Source: Candidatus Cybelea septentrionalis (GTDB lineage Bacteria > Vulcanimicrobiota > Vulcanimicrobiia > Vulcanimicrobiales > Vulcanimicrobiaceae). From it: a DNA stretch of 40,088 nucleotides. Location: the NCBI GenBank assembly GCA_003158175.1, contig PMHJ01000038.1, positions 6,214-46,301 on the forward strand, in the 5' to 3' direction. This document shows, piece after piece, positions 32,375-40,088 of the stretch. Numbering within the stretch: position 1 is the first letter of the stretch; each line of letters starts with the position of its first letter. Both the position numbers and the translations under genes were made by a program. The notes beneath the pieces are model-generated. The model was not told where the DNA came from and ran no database searches. It saw only the letters and a program-made list of their open reading frames with translations.

Positions 32375-33423
32375 CTCGCCACCGAGCGAAAGAGCACCAC
32401 GTGCCCGTCCGCGCTTCGATCCCAACTGAAGAACTTCGCTCGTTCCAGCCCGGCCGCGCGCAGCCGCTGCGCAAGCTCCTCGTCGTCGACGATTCGCCGC
32501 AACGAAGCGGCCCATTCGCGCGCATCGTCCGCAGGCGCATAGAGGGCGGCCTCGCCGCCGATTTCGGGAAGCGAGCCCGCCCGCGACGCCACCACCGGTG
32601 TTCCGCATGCCATCGCTTCGAGCATCGGCATGCCGAACGTCTCGTGGTACGACGCCAGCGTCAATGCGATCGCTCCGCGGTAACACGCGCGCAGCGCATC
32701 GTTGCCGCCGGCCCTCAAGTCATCGCCGAGATTTCCAACGTGGACGACTCCCGGCAGCTCCGGCGCCCTTGGCCCGGCGATGGCAAGAAGCGGCCCATCG
32801 AGCAGCGGCCAGGCCTGCCGATAGGCCTCGTATAACAGGTCGAAGTTCTTCCGGGGCTCGCCGATCGGGTCGCCGACGAAGAGCAAGAAGCGCCGGCCCT
32901 GCAAACTCAACGGCAACGGCTGTGCCGCCCCTGGCGCAAACGTGGGCTCGATGCCGTGCAGAATTACTTCGATTCGTTCGGGCGGCAGCTCGAGCAGTGC
33001 GTGCAGCTCGCTCCGGCCGAACTCCGAGACGGCGATCACGCGTCGCGCCGTGGATGCCGAGCGCAAGAACGGGCGCTGCGCGTGCTCGCGGCGCTTTGGA
33101 TCGCGATCCGGATAGCGGAAGGGGACGGCATCGTGAATCGTGGCGACGCTGGGAGCGCGCGAGGGGAAGAAGGTGCCGTTCGCGGGATGCCAGATAACTT
33201 CGGCGTTGCTGGGAACTCGCGATCTCACCACAAAGTTGCCGTTGCCGAGCGCGCGAACGTACGCATCGCGCCGGCGCTGCCGAAAGAATCCGTCGGCAAG
33301 CAGCGTTAGCTCGAGATCATCGCGGAGAACCAGCCGCCGCAACACGGCCCGCGCGTATCGCCCGATTCCGCGGGTATCCTCTGCGATGACGCGCGCATCG
33401 ACGGCCAAGCGCAAAGGCGGCAT
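32371..33423 (-). CDS. Glycosyltransferase, GT4-like (second of pair)
   Basis: 350 residues from ATG 33423. The opening LRLAVDARVIAEDTRGIGRYAR matches its neighbour's start; FVGDPIGEPRKNFDLLYEAY and ASYHETFGMPMLEAMACGTP (E-x7-E) are the donor-site motifs. A cytoplasmic enzyme of surface glycan assembly. The operon (this gene, GT4 partner, Nudix) reads away from a divergent GT2 gene 57 bp upstream, so promoters for both must be in that gap. Confidence 0.88.
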   Translation of the reverse strand: MPPLRLAVDARVIAEDTRGIGRYARAVLRRLVLRDDLELTLLADGFFRQRRRDAYVRALGNGNFVVRSRVPSNAEVIWHPANGTFFPSRAPSVATIHDAVPFRYPDRDPKRREHAQRPFLRSASTARRVIAVSEFGRSELHALLELPPERIEVILHGIEPTFAPGAAQPLPLSLQGRRFLLFVGDPIGEPRKNFDLLYEAYRQAWPLLDGPLLAIAGPRAPELPGVVHVGNLGDDLRAGGNDALRACYRGAIALTLASYHETFGMPMLEAMACGTPVVASRAGSLPEIGGEAALYAPADDAREWAASLRRIVDDEELAQRLRAAGLERAKFFSWDRSADGHVVLFRSVAR

Positions 33424-33480
33424 CGCGCTCGATTTCGCGCAGCTGGCGGAAACTCCGTCGGCGCGCCCGAAGCGCTGGCG

Positions 33481-34371
33481 ATGAAGCCGCCGGTGGATGG
33501 CGTCGCCGCTCATTTGATTCTGGGAGAGCGCGACGAGCCGTTCTTGAGTGCGATGCTCGCGTCGATTGCCGATGCCGCGACACTCTTGATCGTCAACGAC
33601 AACTCCCTAGGAGACTCGCCGCACGCCGCGATCTTGGCGGCAAGCCGCTTCGGGCAAGAAGACCGGCTGGTCGTCGATCGCACGCCGTTCGGCGGTTTCG
33701 CCGCCGCCCGAAATGTTTGTCTACGCATCCACGAAGAGCTCGGTGCCGGCAGCTGGGTCGCGTTCGTCGATGCCGACGAAGTTCACGGTGCCGGCGTGCG
33801 CCGCATCGCAGAACGGCTCGCCGGCGTTCCGGCGGGGTACGATTTCGTCGACGGCTACACGTGGCATTTCTTCGCATCGTTCGAGTACTACACTTCGATC
33901 GAGCGGCGGATGATGTTTTTCCGCTACCGGCCCGGCCTGCGGTGGGAAGGGGCCGTGCACGAACGGCTGACGGGATTGTCCGGCAAGCGGATCGCGTTGC
34001 CCTACGTGTACGCGCACTACGGACACACGCTCGAACCTCGTCGCCATGCCGAGAAGGGGCGCCACTATTCGTCACTCGGCGCACCGGGCGACGTGCTGCC
34101 GCAGGATCGGCTCGCGGACTTCGACGTCGTACGCTATTTCAAACCGGTCTATCCGCGCTTGCTGCATTTCGGCGGCTCGCATCCGCCCGCGGCGCTGGCG
34201 ACTCTGGATCTGCTCAAACCGAGGTTACGCCGCGACCACGAGCGCACCGAGCGCATCGTTCGCTCGCAGACCACGGCAATCAAAGCTCGCAACGTCGTCC
34301 GCCGGTTGAACTACGAAGTGCGCTGGAGGACGCGGCTTATCGATCCTTTCGCGCGCCTGCTCGTCAAGTAA
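33481..34371 (+). CDS. GT2-like glycosyltransferase
   Basis: 296 residues. An N-terminal GT-A-like fold contains LLIVNDNS, then GGFAAARNVCL and VAFVDADEVHG, where DAD is the metal-binding DxD motif. A C-terminal part with HYGHTLEPRRHAEKGRHY follows, as in GT2 members that make lipid-linked or capsular sugars. No transmembrane segment. It is divergent from the two GT4 genes and likely belongs to the same pathway. Confidence 0.82.
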   Translation: MKPPVDGVAAHLILGERDEPFLSAMLASIADAATLLIVNDNSLGDSPHAAILAASRFGQEDRLVVDRTPFGGFAAARNVCLRIHEELGAGSWVAFVDADEVHGAGVRRIAERLAGVPAGYDFVDGYTWHFFASFEYYTSIERRMMFFRYRPGLRWEGAVHERLTGLSGKRIALPYVYAHYGHTLEPRRHAEKGRHYSSLGAPGDVLPQDRLADFDVVRYFKPVYPRLLHFGGSHPPAALATLDLLKPRLRRDHERTERIVRSQTTAIKARNVVRRLNYEVRWRTRLIDPFARLLVK

Positions 34372-34408
34372 AAGAGCGCCTGCTTGGCAACGCTAAAAAG
34401 CCGCCTGG

Positions 34409-34437
34409 TTGCATGGATGTCGTTAAGACTATATACT
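34409..34437 (+). promoter_or_regulatory. Sigma-70 promoter of the SARP-like regulator
   Basis: TTGCAT (34409-34414), exactly 17 nt, then TATACT (34432-34437). Both are close to consensus. A start near 34444 gives a short 5' UTR holding GGGAGG. Confidence 0.7.
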
Positions 34438-34459
34438 GGGTGCCCAGGGAGGTAACCGT

Positions 34460-34483
34460 ATGAGCCCCTCTGGCTCTCAATGA
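34460..34483 (+). CDS. Seven-codon leader ORF coupled to the regulator
   Basis: GGGAGG lies 7 nt before ATG 34460. The ORF reads MSPSGSQ and stops at TGA 34481-34483, overlapping the regulator's ATG 34480 (ATGA). The regulator itself has no Shine-Dalgarno, so ribosomes ending the leader probably re-initiate on it. It is too short to have been called by usual gene finders. The peptide is not proven to be made. Confidence 0.55.
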   Translation: MSPSGSQ

Positions 34484-35952
34484 ACCGAAGGATGCCGCGT
34501 CAGGGCCCGACGATCGTGCGCCGGGCACGAGTCGAAGACTGGTTGGAGCGCTTTAAGAGCGCCCCGGTTCGCTTTTTGACGGCCCCGCCCGGTTTCGGCA
34601 AGACGATGGCACTATTGGATTATCTGCGCCATCGCGCGGCAAACGGATACTACTGCGCCCTCACTGCCGGTGCGACGCGGGAAGTAGTTTGGAGCGAGCT
34701 CGCCGGAGCGCTGGAAGAGGATCGCGGATGGACTTCACAAGAGGACCTGCTACGCGCACTCGGCGAGCGGGCACCGTTGGAGTTGGCTATCGATTGTGCG
34801 GGCGTTCCCTCCGCAGACGGCATCGCCGCTATCCTGCGCCTGGTTGAGGAGGTGCCCGAAGGCGTCTCGCTGCTGATTGCGTGCCGTTCGCGCGCTGCAT
34901 TCCGGGTCAGGGAGTTGGTCTCTCGAGGACTCGCTTCACTCTGCGATGCCGAGCGTTTGGCGTTTTCTGCTGATGAGATCCGCCATCTGGCAGAAACGTG
35001 CCGCGTGCGATTCGCGCACGGCGACGTGGTGCGGCTGCTCGAGCAGACCGAGGGCTGGCCCTTGGTTGCGAGCGGCGCGATAAGCAAGGCCGCCGAGGAT
35101 AACTGCAGCCTTCACGAAGCATTCGGGAATTGGCGGACGCGCCGCGGGCATTTCCTCAATGAGTTCATCGCTGCCGTTCTGACGGACGCGCCTGAAGAGC
35201 ATGCCACGCTCGTTTACAAATTGATGGCCGGTTCGCAGCTCGACGATCTGCAACAGCTGCAGGCGCTCGAGGAACAAGGCCTCTTCGTAACCCATACCGC
35301 CGACGGCTATCGCGCGCTGCGCGCTCTTTCGCGCAGCAATTTATATCGTCGCTACGCGAGCGCGCTCCCGGCCTCGCCAATGCAGGTGCGGCTTTTTGGG
35401 TGGTTCGAGGCCGAAATCGAGGGACGTCCGATTCCGTGGGTCAGACGGCGCGACCGCGAAATCTTCCAGTACGTCGCACTCAAGCCTGGCGGCATCGCCT
35501 CGCGGGGCGAACTCGGCGAAGCTTTCTGGCCTGGCGTTGAGAAGCATCTCGTGGCCCAGAGTTTGCGGACTGCCTGCTCCAATATCCGCAAAGCGATCGC
35601 GCACCTCGTCGGTTTCGACCAGGTCGATACCTATTTCAGGACGGGGCCCAGCGACGTTTCCATCGATCCCGATAATGTCGTAGTGGACGTCAAGAGCTTC
35701 ATCGCCCACGCAAACGATGGCGACGAGCAGTACGACCACGGCGAAATGGAAGCCGCGCTCGTGCATTACGGTTTGGCCGAAGCGCTGCACACCGGGTCGC
35801 TCTTGATCGGGCACGGGAGCGGGTCGTGGGTAACCTTACACGCCGCAAGTCTCGAACAGCGTCACCTTACCATCCTCGAAAGGCTTGCGGAGATCTCGGC
35901 CGACCGTCAGCGTGTGCCCTGGTCGGACGGGCGCTTCGCCGCCGGCGCCTAA
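34480..35952 (+). CDS. Transcriptional regulator: N-terminal STAND-like ATPase plus C-terminal SARP/BTAD-like region
   Basis: 490 residues. Walker A is TAPPGFGKTM (G40-K41-T42), with LELAIDCAG a weak Walker B; the arrangement resembles MalT/LAL-type ATPases. From about 302 the sequence MQVRLFGWFEAEIEGRPIPW starts an OmpR/SARP-type winged-helix (ALKPGGIASRGELGEAFWP), followed by a helical BTAD-like tail. SARP proteins have the DNA-binding part at the N-terminus, and the ATPase-first order here is unusual. Expressed from its own promoter through the coupled leader. Target genes are unknown; the neighbouring glycosyl and membrane genes are candidates. The 3' end overlaps the convergent M15 gene by 4 bp. 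Confidence 0.8.
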   Translation: MNRRMPRQGPTIVRRARVEDWLERFKSAPVRFLTAPPGFGKTMALLDYLRHRAANGYYCALTAGATREVVWSELAGALEEDRGWTSQEDLLRALGERAPLELAIDCAGVPSADGIAAILRLVEEVPEGVSLLIACRSRAAFRVRELVSRGLASLCDAERLAFSADEIRHLAETCRVRFAHGDVVRLLEQTEGWPLVASGAISKAAEDNCSLHEAFGNWRTRRGHFLNEFIAAVLTDAPEEHATLVYKLMAGSQLDDLQQLQALEEQGLFVTHTADGYRALRALSRSNLYRRYASALPASPMQVRLFGWFEAEIEGRPIPWVRRRDREIFQYVALKPGGIASRGELGEAFWPGVEKHLVAQSLRTACSNIRKAIAHLVGFDQVDTYFRTGPSDVSIDPDNVVVDVKSFIAHANDGDEQYDHGEMEAALVHYGLAEALHTGSLLIGHGSGSWVTLHAASLEQRHLTILERLAEISADRQRVPWSDGRFAAGA

Positions 35953-36533
35953 ACCAGCGAGGTGCGGGCAAACTCCGGCACCGGCAGGTCGCCAACCCAC
36001 CAGCGGCGTGTCGCGGAGTCGAGATGAACGTGGTCGTCGTAGTAGCCCATTCCGCCCGAGATCGCACGCGACCAGCACGCATTGAAGAGATCGCGAGTAG
36101 AGATGCCGGGCACGTACATGTCCGCGGCCTTCGCATAGACGTGCATGCTGTTGCGGGCTGCGTTCTCCGTCGCGTTGTTCGTTTGCACCGTGCGGTAGCC
36201 ACTCGTGATTACCAAAGGTTCGCGGATTCCGTGGAGCAGCAGTGCCTGCTGCACTTCCCAGAGCGCCTCGATCTCGACGATGTCGACTTGAACGTATCCT
36301 TGAGCCGGGGCGACGTGACGATCGCGCATGAGCCAGCAGATCTGCCAATAGCCGGGCATATAGACCGTCCGGCCGTCGACGCAGAAGGGCGCGACGATCT
36401 CATCGCTATAGCCGGCGCGGCGCAGCCACAAAACCCGCCGCGTGGCCGCGGGGACCGCCGCCGCGACGGCCATCGGCGACATGCCGGCAAGCGCCGCACC
36501 GGCCAAGGAAAGCAAAAATTCGGGACGTCGCAT
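35949..36533 (-). CDS. M15-type peptidase / DUF882 family exported protein
   Basis: 194 residues with an N-terminal signal with RR (MRRPEFLLSLAGAALAG, Tat-like). The family features are VITSGYRT, NSMHVYAKAADMYV (metal histidine then aspartate), GGMGYYDDHVHLDSATRRWW (second zinc histidine). It resembles murein-endopeptidase-like M15 enzymes such as YcbK/MepK, which act on cell-wall cross-links. A periplasmic wall-maintenance role is likely; the substrate is inferred. Confidence 0.82.
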   Translation of the reverse strand: MRRPEFLLSLAGAALAGMSPMAVAAAVPAATRRVLWLRRAGYSDEIVAPFCVDGRTVYMPGYWQICWLMRDRHVAPAQGYVQVDIVEIEALWEVQQALLLHGIREPLVITSGYRTVQTNNATENAARNSMHVYAKAADMYVPGISTRDLFNACWSRAISGGMGYYDDHVHLDSATRRWWVGDLPVPEFARTSLV

Positions 36534-36586
36534 AGACGAGCGAATTATAGCACACTATCGAGGTGCTCGCTGAAGGGGAGAGCTGG

Positions 36587-37966
36587 ATGAACCGGATTAC
36601 GGCCGTCATCCTCCTGGCCTCTCTTGCTGCACTCGCGGCACAGACGGCCCTCATCACTCGGACCGGCTTTCTCATGGGGGACTTTCGCGCGTTCTATTGC
36701 GCGGCGCGCGTGACCTCAGAGGGCGCAAATCCGTATCTCGCGCAGCCGTTGCGGACGTGTGAAATCGCGATCGGTCGGAATCTCTTCTTTCGCAAGAACC
36801 CCGGCGTAACGATTCCCGCGCCGCTCCCAGGGTATGCGCTGGCGGCGCTCGTGCCGCTCGCTGCACTGCCGTTCGTTATTGCGGCGACTCTCTGGACGAT
36901 GCTCTTGCTCTGTGCGTGCGCCGCGTGCATCGTGACGCTTTCTCGATTTGCCGGCGTCGAGTGGCAGATTTCGCTTGCCGTCTTTGCGCTCTCGCTCTGC
37001 ACGATTTCGCTGCCCTTCGGCGAAGTCGTTCCGCTCGCGCTGGCGTGCATCTGCGCGGCGGCGTACTTCGCATGGCGAAGTCGCTGGCGCACCGCCGCGC
37101 TTTTCGCCGCGGGCGCGATGATCGAACCGCATCTCGGGCTTCCCGTCTGCATCGCGCTTGCCGTCTGGGCGCCCGCTACACGGTTGCCACTCGTGTTCGC
37201 GCTCGGCGTTCTCGCGATCGTCTCGCTTGCGGTGCTCGGCCCGGCGACGAACCTCGAATACTTTACGAGCGTGCTGCCCGCACACGCGCTCTCCGAAGCA
37301 ACGCGCGACACACAGTATAGTCTGACCGCGGTGTTATTTTCGTTGGGCGCACCGGAGGGCGTCGCGCTGCGAATGGGGTTGCTCTGGTACGGCGCGATGC
37401 TCGCCTTGGGAACGTTCGTTGCCGGACTGCTCGCACGAAAAACGGGAAATGATGCGTTTCTCGTCTGCGTCCCGCCGGCCTTTGCAGTCTTCGGTGGCAC
37501 CTTCATTCACGTGACGCAGATCGCGGCGGCTCTTCCAGCCGCGGTGTTACTCATCTCCTCAGCAAAGAAAGAGCAGCAGTCGCTCCCGGCTATCGCTGTG
37601 CTGCTGCTCGCCGTGCCGTGGGCATGGGCCATCTCGCCGGCGCTCATCATTGCACCGCTCTTGCCGGTGGGGTATCTCGCGTGGCGCTACTGGAAGGGTA
37701 ACGCGCGCGTCGCCTTGCTGGCAGCGCTCGCTGCAGCTCTGCTGTTGTGGGGTTTAGTGGAGTTGGCCGGCGGCGCCCCGGGCGCAGCAGTGCACGCGCG
37801 TACGCTTGCGATCGACCCGCGCCTAGCCGAAGCAACGTGGAGCAACTTCACCCAGAAGAGTTCGACGAATAGTATCGCGGCGTGGATGCTGCGCGTTCCG
37901 ACGTGGGCGGGTTTGCTGTTGCTCCTGACGCGTACGACTGCTTACGCCCTGCGCGAGGCTCGGTAG
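36587..37966 (+). CDS. GT87-like multi-pass membrane glycosyltransferase, copy 1
   Basis: 459 residues with about ten hydrophobic segments. An early GDFRAFYCAARV with an acidic residue in the first loop is typical of DUF2029/GT87 proteins (integral-membrane mannosyl- or arabinosyltransferase-like). Later comes HALSEATRDTQYSLTAVL and the ending IDPRLAEATW then WMLRVPTWAGL. ATG 36587 is preceded by GGGGAG. It would use a polyprenyl-linked sugar donor on the outer side of the membrane; this role is inferred from the family. It is followed after 2 nt by its paralogue. Confidence 0.75.
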   Translation: MNRITAVILLASLAALAAQTALITRTGFLMGDFRAFYCAARVTSEGANPYLAQPLRTCEIAIGRNLFFRKNPGVTIPAPLPGYALAALVPLAALPFVIAATLWTMLLLCACAACIVTLSRFAGVEWQISLAVFALSLCTISLPFGEVVPLALACICAAAYFAWRSRWRTAALFAAGAMIEPHLGLPVCIALAVWAPATRLPLVFALGVLAIVSLAVLGPATNLEYFTSVLPAHALSEATRDTQYSLTAVLFSLGAPEGVALRMGLLWYGAMLALGTFVAGLLARKTGNDAFLVCVPPAFAVFGGTFIHVTQIAAALPAAVLLISSAKKEQQSLPAIAVLLLAVPWAWAISPALIIAPLLPVGYLAWRYWKGNARVALLAALAAALLLWGLVELAGGAPGAAVHARTLAIDPRLAEATWSNFTQKSSTNSIAAWMLRVPTWAGLLLLLTRTTAYALREAR

Positions 37967-37968
37967 CC

Positions 37969-39390
37969 GTGCGCGTGCATTTCGCCATAGCGTTGGCTGT
38001 CGTCTGTACGGTGTTGCCCTTTGCGGGTCAGTTCGCAGGCACCCGCGCCGGCGGCTGGCTCATGATCGATTTTCGGGCCTATTACTGCGCGTCGCTGGCG
38101 CAACGTCAGGGGCGCGATCCCTACTTCACCGCGTCGGTGCACGAATGTGAGAGCAAAACGCCTGCACCGTACTATCGCGCACCGAAGAACGTGACGGTGC
38201 CCGCGCCCTATCCGCCCTATGCGTTGGCATTCTTCGCTCCGCTGACTTTTTTGCCGTTCGCCGTAGCCGCCATCCTGTGGTGGATAGCCTTAGTGCTGAG
38301 CATGCTCGTAGCGGCCTATGCGTTGGCACGCATCGCCCGGCAGCCTATTTTAGTAGCGTGGGGCGCGCTCGTGCTCTCGCTGGGGCTTACCTCGTTCTGG
38401 TCCGGCAACGTCATGCCGGTCGCGTTTGCGGCGATCATCGTAGCCGCGCTCGCAGTGCGACGCGGGCGGCTCGCGATTGCCGTGCCGGGCCTGGCGATTG
38501 CGATGGTTGAGCCGCAGGTAGCGCTTCCTGCGGCGATCGGCCTCTTCGTCGCATGTTCGCGAGCCCGCGCTGCGCTGATCGTCGCAGCTTCCGTGCTTGG
38601 CGTGATCTCGGTCACAAGCTGCGGCGTCGCGCAAACGCTCTCGTACCTTACCGCCGTCGCTCCGGCCCACGCGCTTTCGGAGGTGTCGCGGGACAATCAA
38701 TACAGCCTCGCGACCGTGCTCGCGGCGCTCGGCGTCCCCGACCTTTCGGCCGCGCTCGCCGGAAGCATCTCGTATGTGCTCGTGTCGGCGGTTGGCGTGC
38801 TCGTGGCGTTACGACTGGCGCGGCGCTTCGACGAGCCGTCGTTAACCGTGCTCGTGCCGGCGGCCTTTTCGGTGCTCGGCGGATCCTTCGTGCATACCGG
38901 TGAGATCGCCGTAGCAATACCGGCCTGCCTCCTCCTGTTCGCACAGGCTCGAGCGCTGCGTCCCTGGCTGTTCATCGCATTGATCTTGCTCGTCGTGCCA
39001 TGGATGCTCGCGACGTCCGCGGCGATGTTCCTGGCCCCGGTCTTTCCGGTCGCCTACGTCGCACATACACTATCGCGCGGTGACCGAGCCGTAACATTCG
39101 GCACGGGGTTCGTATCGTTTGCATTCATCGTAGGGCTCTTCGCGCTCTATTCGGTCCACTACGCGCCGATAGGACCCCACCCTCATCTCTATCCGCCGAT
39201 CGATCCGCGACTCGCAGAGTCGAGTTGGCGCCAGTTCGTGCTGCCGAACGTGACGAACCGTCCGGTGATGTGGTTGTTACGGCTCCCGACCTGGGCGGGA
39301 CTGACTATCTTCGCGGCCTGTGCCGCGCTGCTGGCCGAGCGCGGGGGTGCGCGCTCGGTCGTTGCAGAAAGTATAGCGCATGGGCGGTAG
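37969..39390 (+). CDS. GT87-like multi-pass membrane glycosyltransferase, copy 2
   Basis: 473 residues from GTG 37969. It shares with copy 1 the DFRAYYCAS, VPAPYPPYALAFFAPL, AHALSEVSRDNQYSL, FVHTGEIAVAIPA and IDPRLAESSW / WLLRLPTWAGL segments, so it is a tandem duplicate. Membrane segments are similarly placed. The shared Asp-Phe-Arg-Ala motif suggests both are active on related acceptors. ATG of the next gene lies inside its 3' end. Confidence 0.75.
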   Translation: MRVHFAIALAVVCTVLPFAGQFAGTRAGGWLMIDFRAYYCASLAQRQGRDPYFTASVHECESKTPAPYYRAPKNVTVPAPYPPYALAFFAPLTFLPFAVAAILWWIALVLSMLVAAYALARIARQPILVAWGALVLSLGLTSFWSGNVMPVAFAAIIVAALAVRRGRLAIAVPGLAIAMVEPQVALPAAIGLFVACSRARAALIVAASVLGVISVTSCGVAQTLSYLTAVAPAHALSEVSRDNQYSLATVLAALGVPDLSAALAGSISYVLVSAVGVLVALRLARRFDEPSLTVLVPAAFSVLGGSFVHTGEIAVAIPACLLLFAQARALRPWLFIALILLVVPWMLATSAAMFLAPVFPVAYVAHTLSRGDRAVTFGTGFVSFAFIVGLFALYSVHYAPIGPHPHLYPPIDPRLAESSWRQFVLPNVTNRPVMWLLRLPTWAGLTIFAACAALLAERGGARSVVAESIAHGR

Positions 39391-40088
39391 AGGGCGTCTA
39401 GTCCTTCTGAGTTTTCTCATGCTCTTCGTGGAGCTGGCGTTGATCCGATGGGCCGGCGAGAACGTTATCTACCTCTCGTACTTCTCGAACTTCGTGCTGC
39501 TGGGCAGTTTCCTAGGTATTGGCGTCGGCTTTCTGCGAGCGCGGTCCCGCACGGATCTCTTTCCGTGGTCGATCGTTCTTCTGACGTTCCTGATCGGCTT
39601 CGTGCTGCTCTTCCCGGTGACGATCAACCGCTCGGGCAACGAACTGATTTACTTTGGGACCGTACCCGGCGGTCTGCCGATGTGGATCATGCTCCCGATC
39701 ATCTTCCTCGCGGTCGCGGTTGTCATGGCTGCGATCGCGCAAGGCGTCTCGCGCGCCTTCGCGGCTTTCGAAGCACTCGAGGCCTACCGCCTCGATATCC
39801 TCGGGAGCCTCGCGGGAATTGTCGCGTTCTCGCTGCTCTCGTTTACGGGCGCGCCGCCGGTGATCTGGGGCACGATCGTCGCGATCGCATTTCTCGTGGC
39901 GTATCTCCCGGCGGTTCGCCTCATTCAAGTTGTGGCGGCGCTCGGGCTCATCGTTATGCTCGGCCGCGAGTCGCTGACGCCGGGGTTGAGCTGGTCGCCA
40001 TACTACAAGATTTACGCCGTCGCAAAGGGGCCTGGACTCACGGGCCTCGCCGTGAACGGCATTCCGCACCAGTGGATCGAGTCGATGG
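39380..40088 (+). CDS. Multi-pass membrane protein resembling the membrane part of spermidine-synthase-like proteins (cut by window end)
   Basis: ATG 39380 overlaps the copy 2 stop by 11 nt. 236 residues visible, without a stop. At least six hydrophobic helices. LMLFVELALIRWAGENVIYLSYFSNFVLLGSFLGIGVG is the pattern seen at the start of membrane-attached spermidine/spermine-synthase-like proteins. The catalytic aminopropyltransferase-like domain, if present, is beyond the edge, so the activity is not decidable. Likely part of the GT87 operon. Confidence 0.6.
   Translation, partial: MGGRGRLVLLSFLMLFVELALIRWAGENVIYLSYFSNFVLLGSFLGIGVGFLRARSRTDLFPWSIVLLTFLIGFVLLFPVTINRSGNELIYFGTVPGGLPMWIMLPIIFLAVAVVMAAIAQGVSRAFAAFEALEAYRLDILGSLAGIVAFSLLSFTGAPPVIWGTIVAIAFLVAYLPAVRLIQVVAALGLIVMLGRESLTPGLSWSPYYKIYAVAKGPGLTGLAVNGIPHQWIESM

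Noticed and set aside
39512-40069. Minus-strand ORF of 185 codons
   Set aside because: Highly charged, low-complexity Arg/Glu/Asp composition typical of an antisense shadow of the plus-strand membrane protein.

Overview
This window is high-GC bacterial chromosome, densely packed on both strands, with frequent GTG and TTG starts and many 4-base stop/start overlaps. No rRNA, phage, IS transposase or CRISPR array is visible. The gene content suggests a free-living, probably soil or environmental bacterium: a B12-dependent class II ribonucleotide reductase, GatCAB, Hsp33, and several large secreted phosphoesterase and beta-propeller lipoproteins. A lineage such as Candidatus Eremiobacterota would fit, but that placement is an impression from gene style and no marker gene was tested.

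Layout. (1) 1-3062, minus: nrdJ runs off the left edge. It carries a complete 371-residue intein with a LAGLIDADG homing endonuclease, inserted ten residues after the active-site cysteine. Upstream is a promoter with two NrdR-like boxes spaced 32 bp apart. (2) 3.2-6.2 kb: yqeG and aroE, tRNA-Ser(GGA), a histidine phosphatase, a secreted protein and a small membrane protein. (3) 6.2-14.4 kb: a tightly overlapped run, rlmD-gatC-gatA-gatB-mutS2-tyrS, for translation and DNA maintenance. (4) 14.35-15.01 kb: a GIY-YIG nuclease gene flanked by clusters of one short palindromic repeat in opposite orientations. Copies of the same repeat lie at the start of rlmD and, as a longer 63-bp form, inside a Nudix gene at 31 kb. 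(5) 15.0-16.9 kb: hslO, aroQ, HU and tRNA-Pro(GGG) with a terminator.

(6) 17.0-28.0 kb is dominated by exported proteins. It holds a lipoprotein and a DUF2214 membrane protein, then three tandem phosphoesterase-family lipoproteins, the third with most of its middle missing. These are followed by a quinone-oxidoreductase-like enzyme, a Tat-type HAD phosphatase, a duplicated-domain secreted protein and two beta-propeller proteins. (7) 28.0-34.4 kb: an RNase H-like protein, a NodB-type polysaccharide deacetylase, a DUF3465 protein, a GNAT acetyltransferase, a Nudix hydrolase and three glycosyltransferases, suggesting surface polysaccharide work. (8) 34.4-36.5 kb: a regulator with an N-terminal ATPase and a C-terminal SARP-like part, preceded by a clear sigma-70 promoter and a 7-codon leader ORF, and converging on an M15-type peptidase. 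(9) 36.6-40.1 kb: two tandem GT87-like multi-pass membrane proteins and the start of a membrane protein resembling the membrane part of spermidine-synthase-like proteins.

The strongest unusual points are the intein-bearing, NrdR-boxed nrdJ; the GIY-YIG gene bracketed by repeats that have also entered coding sequence in frame; the internally deleted third phosphoesterase; and the leader-coupled regulator.
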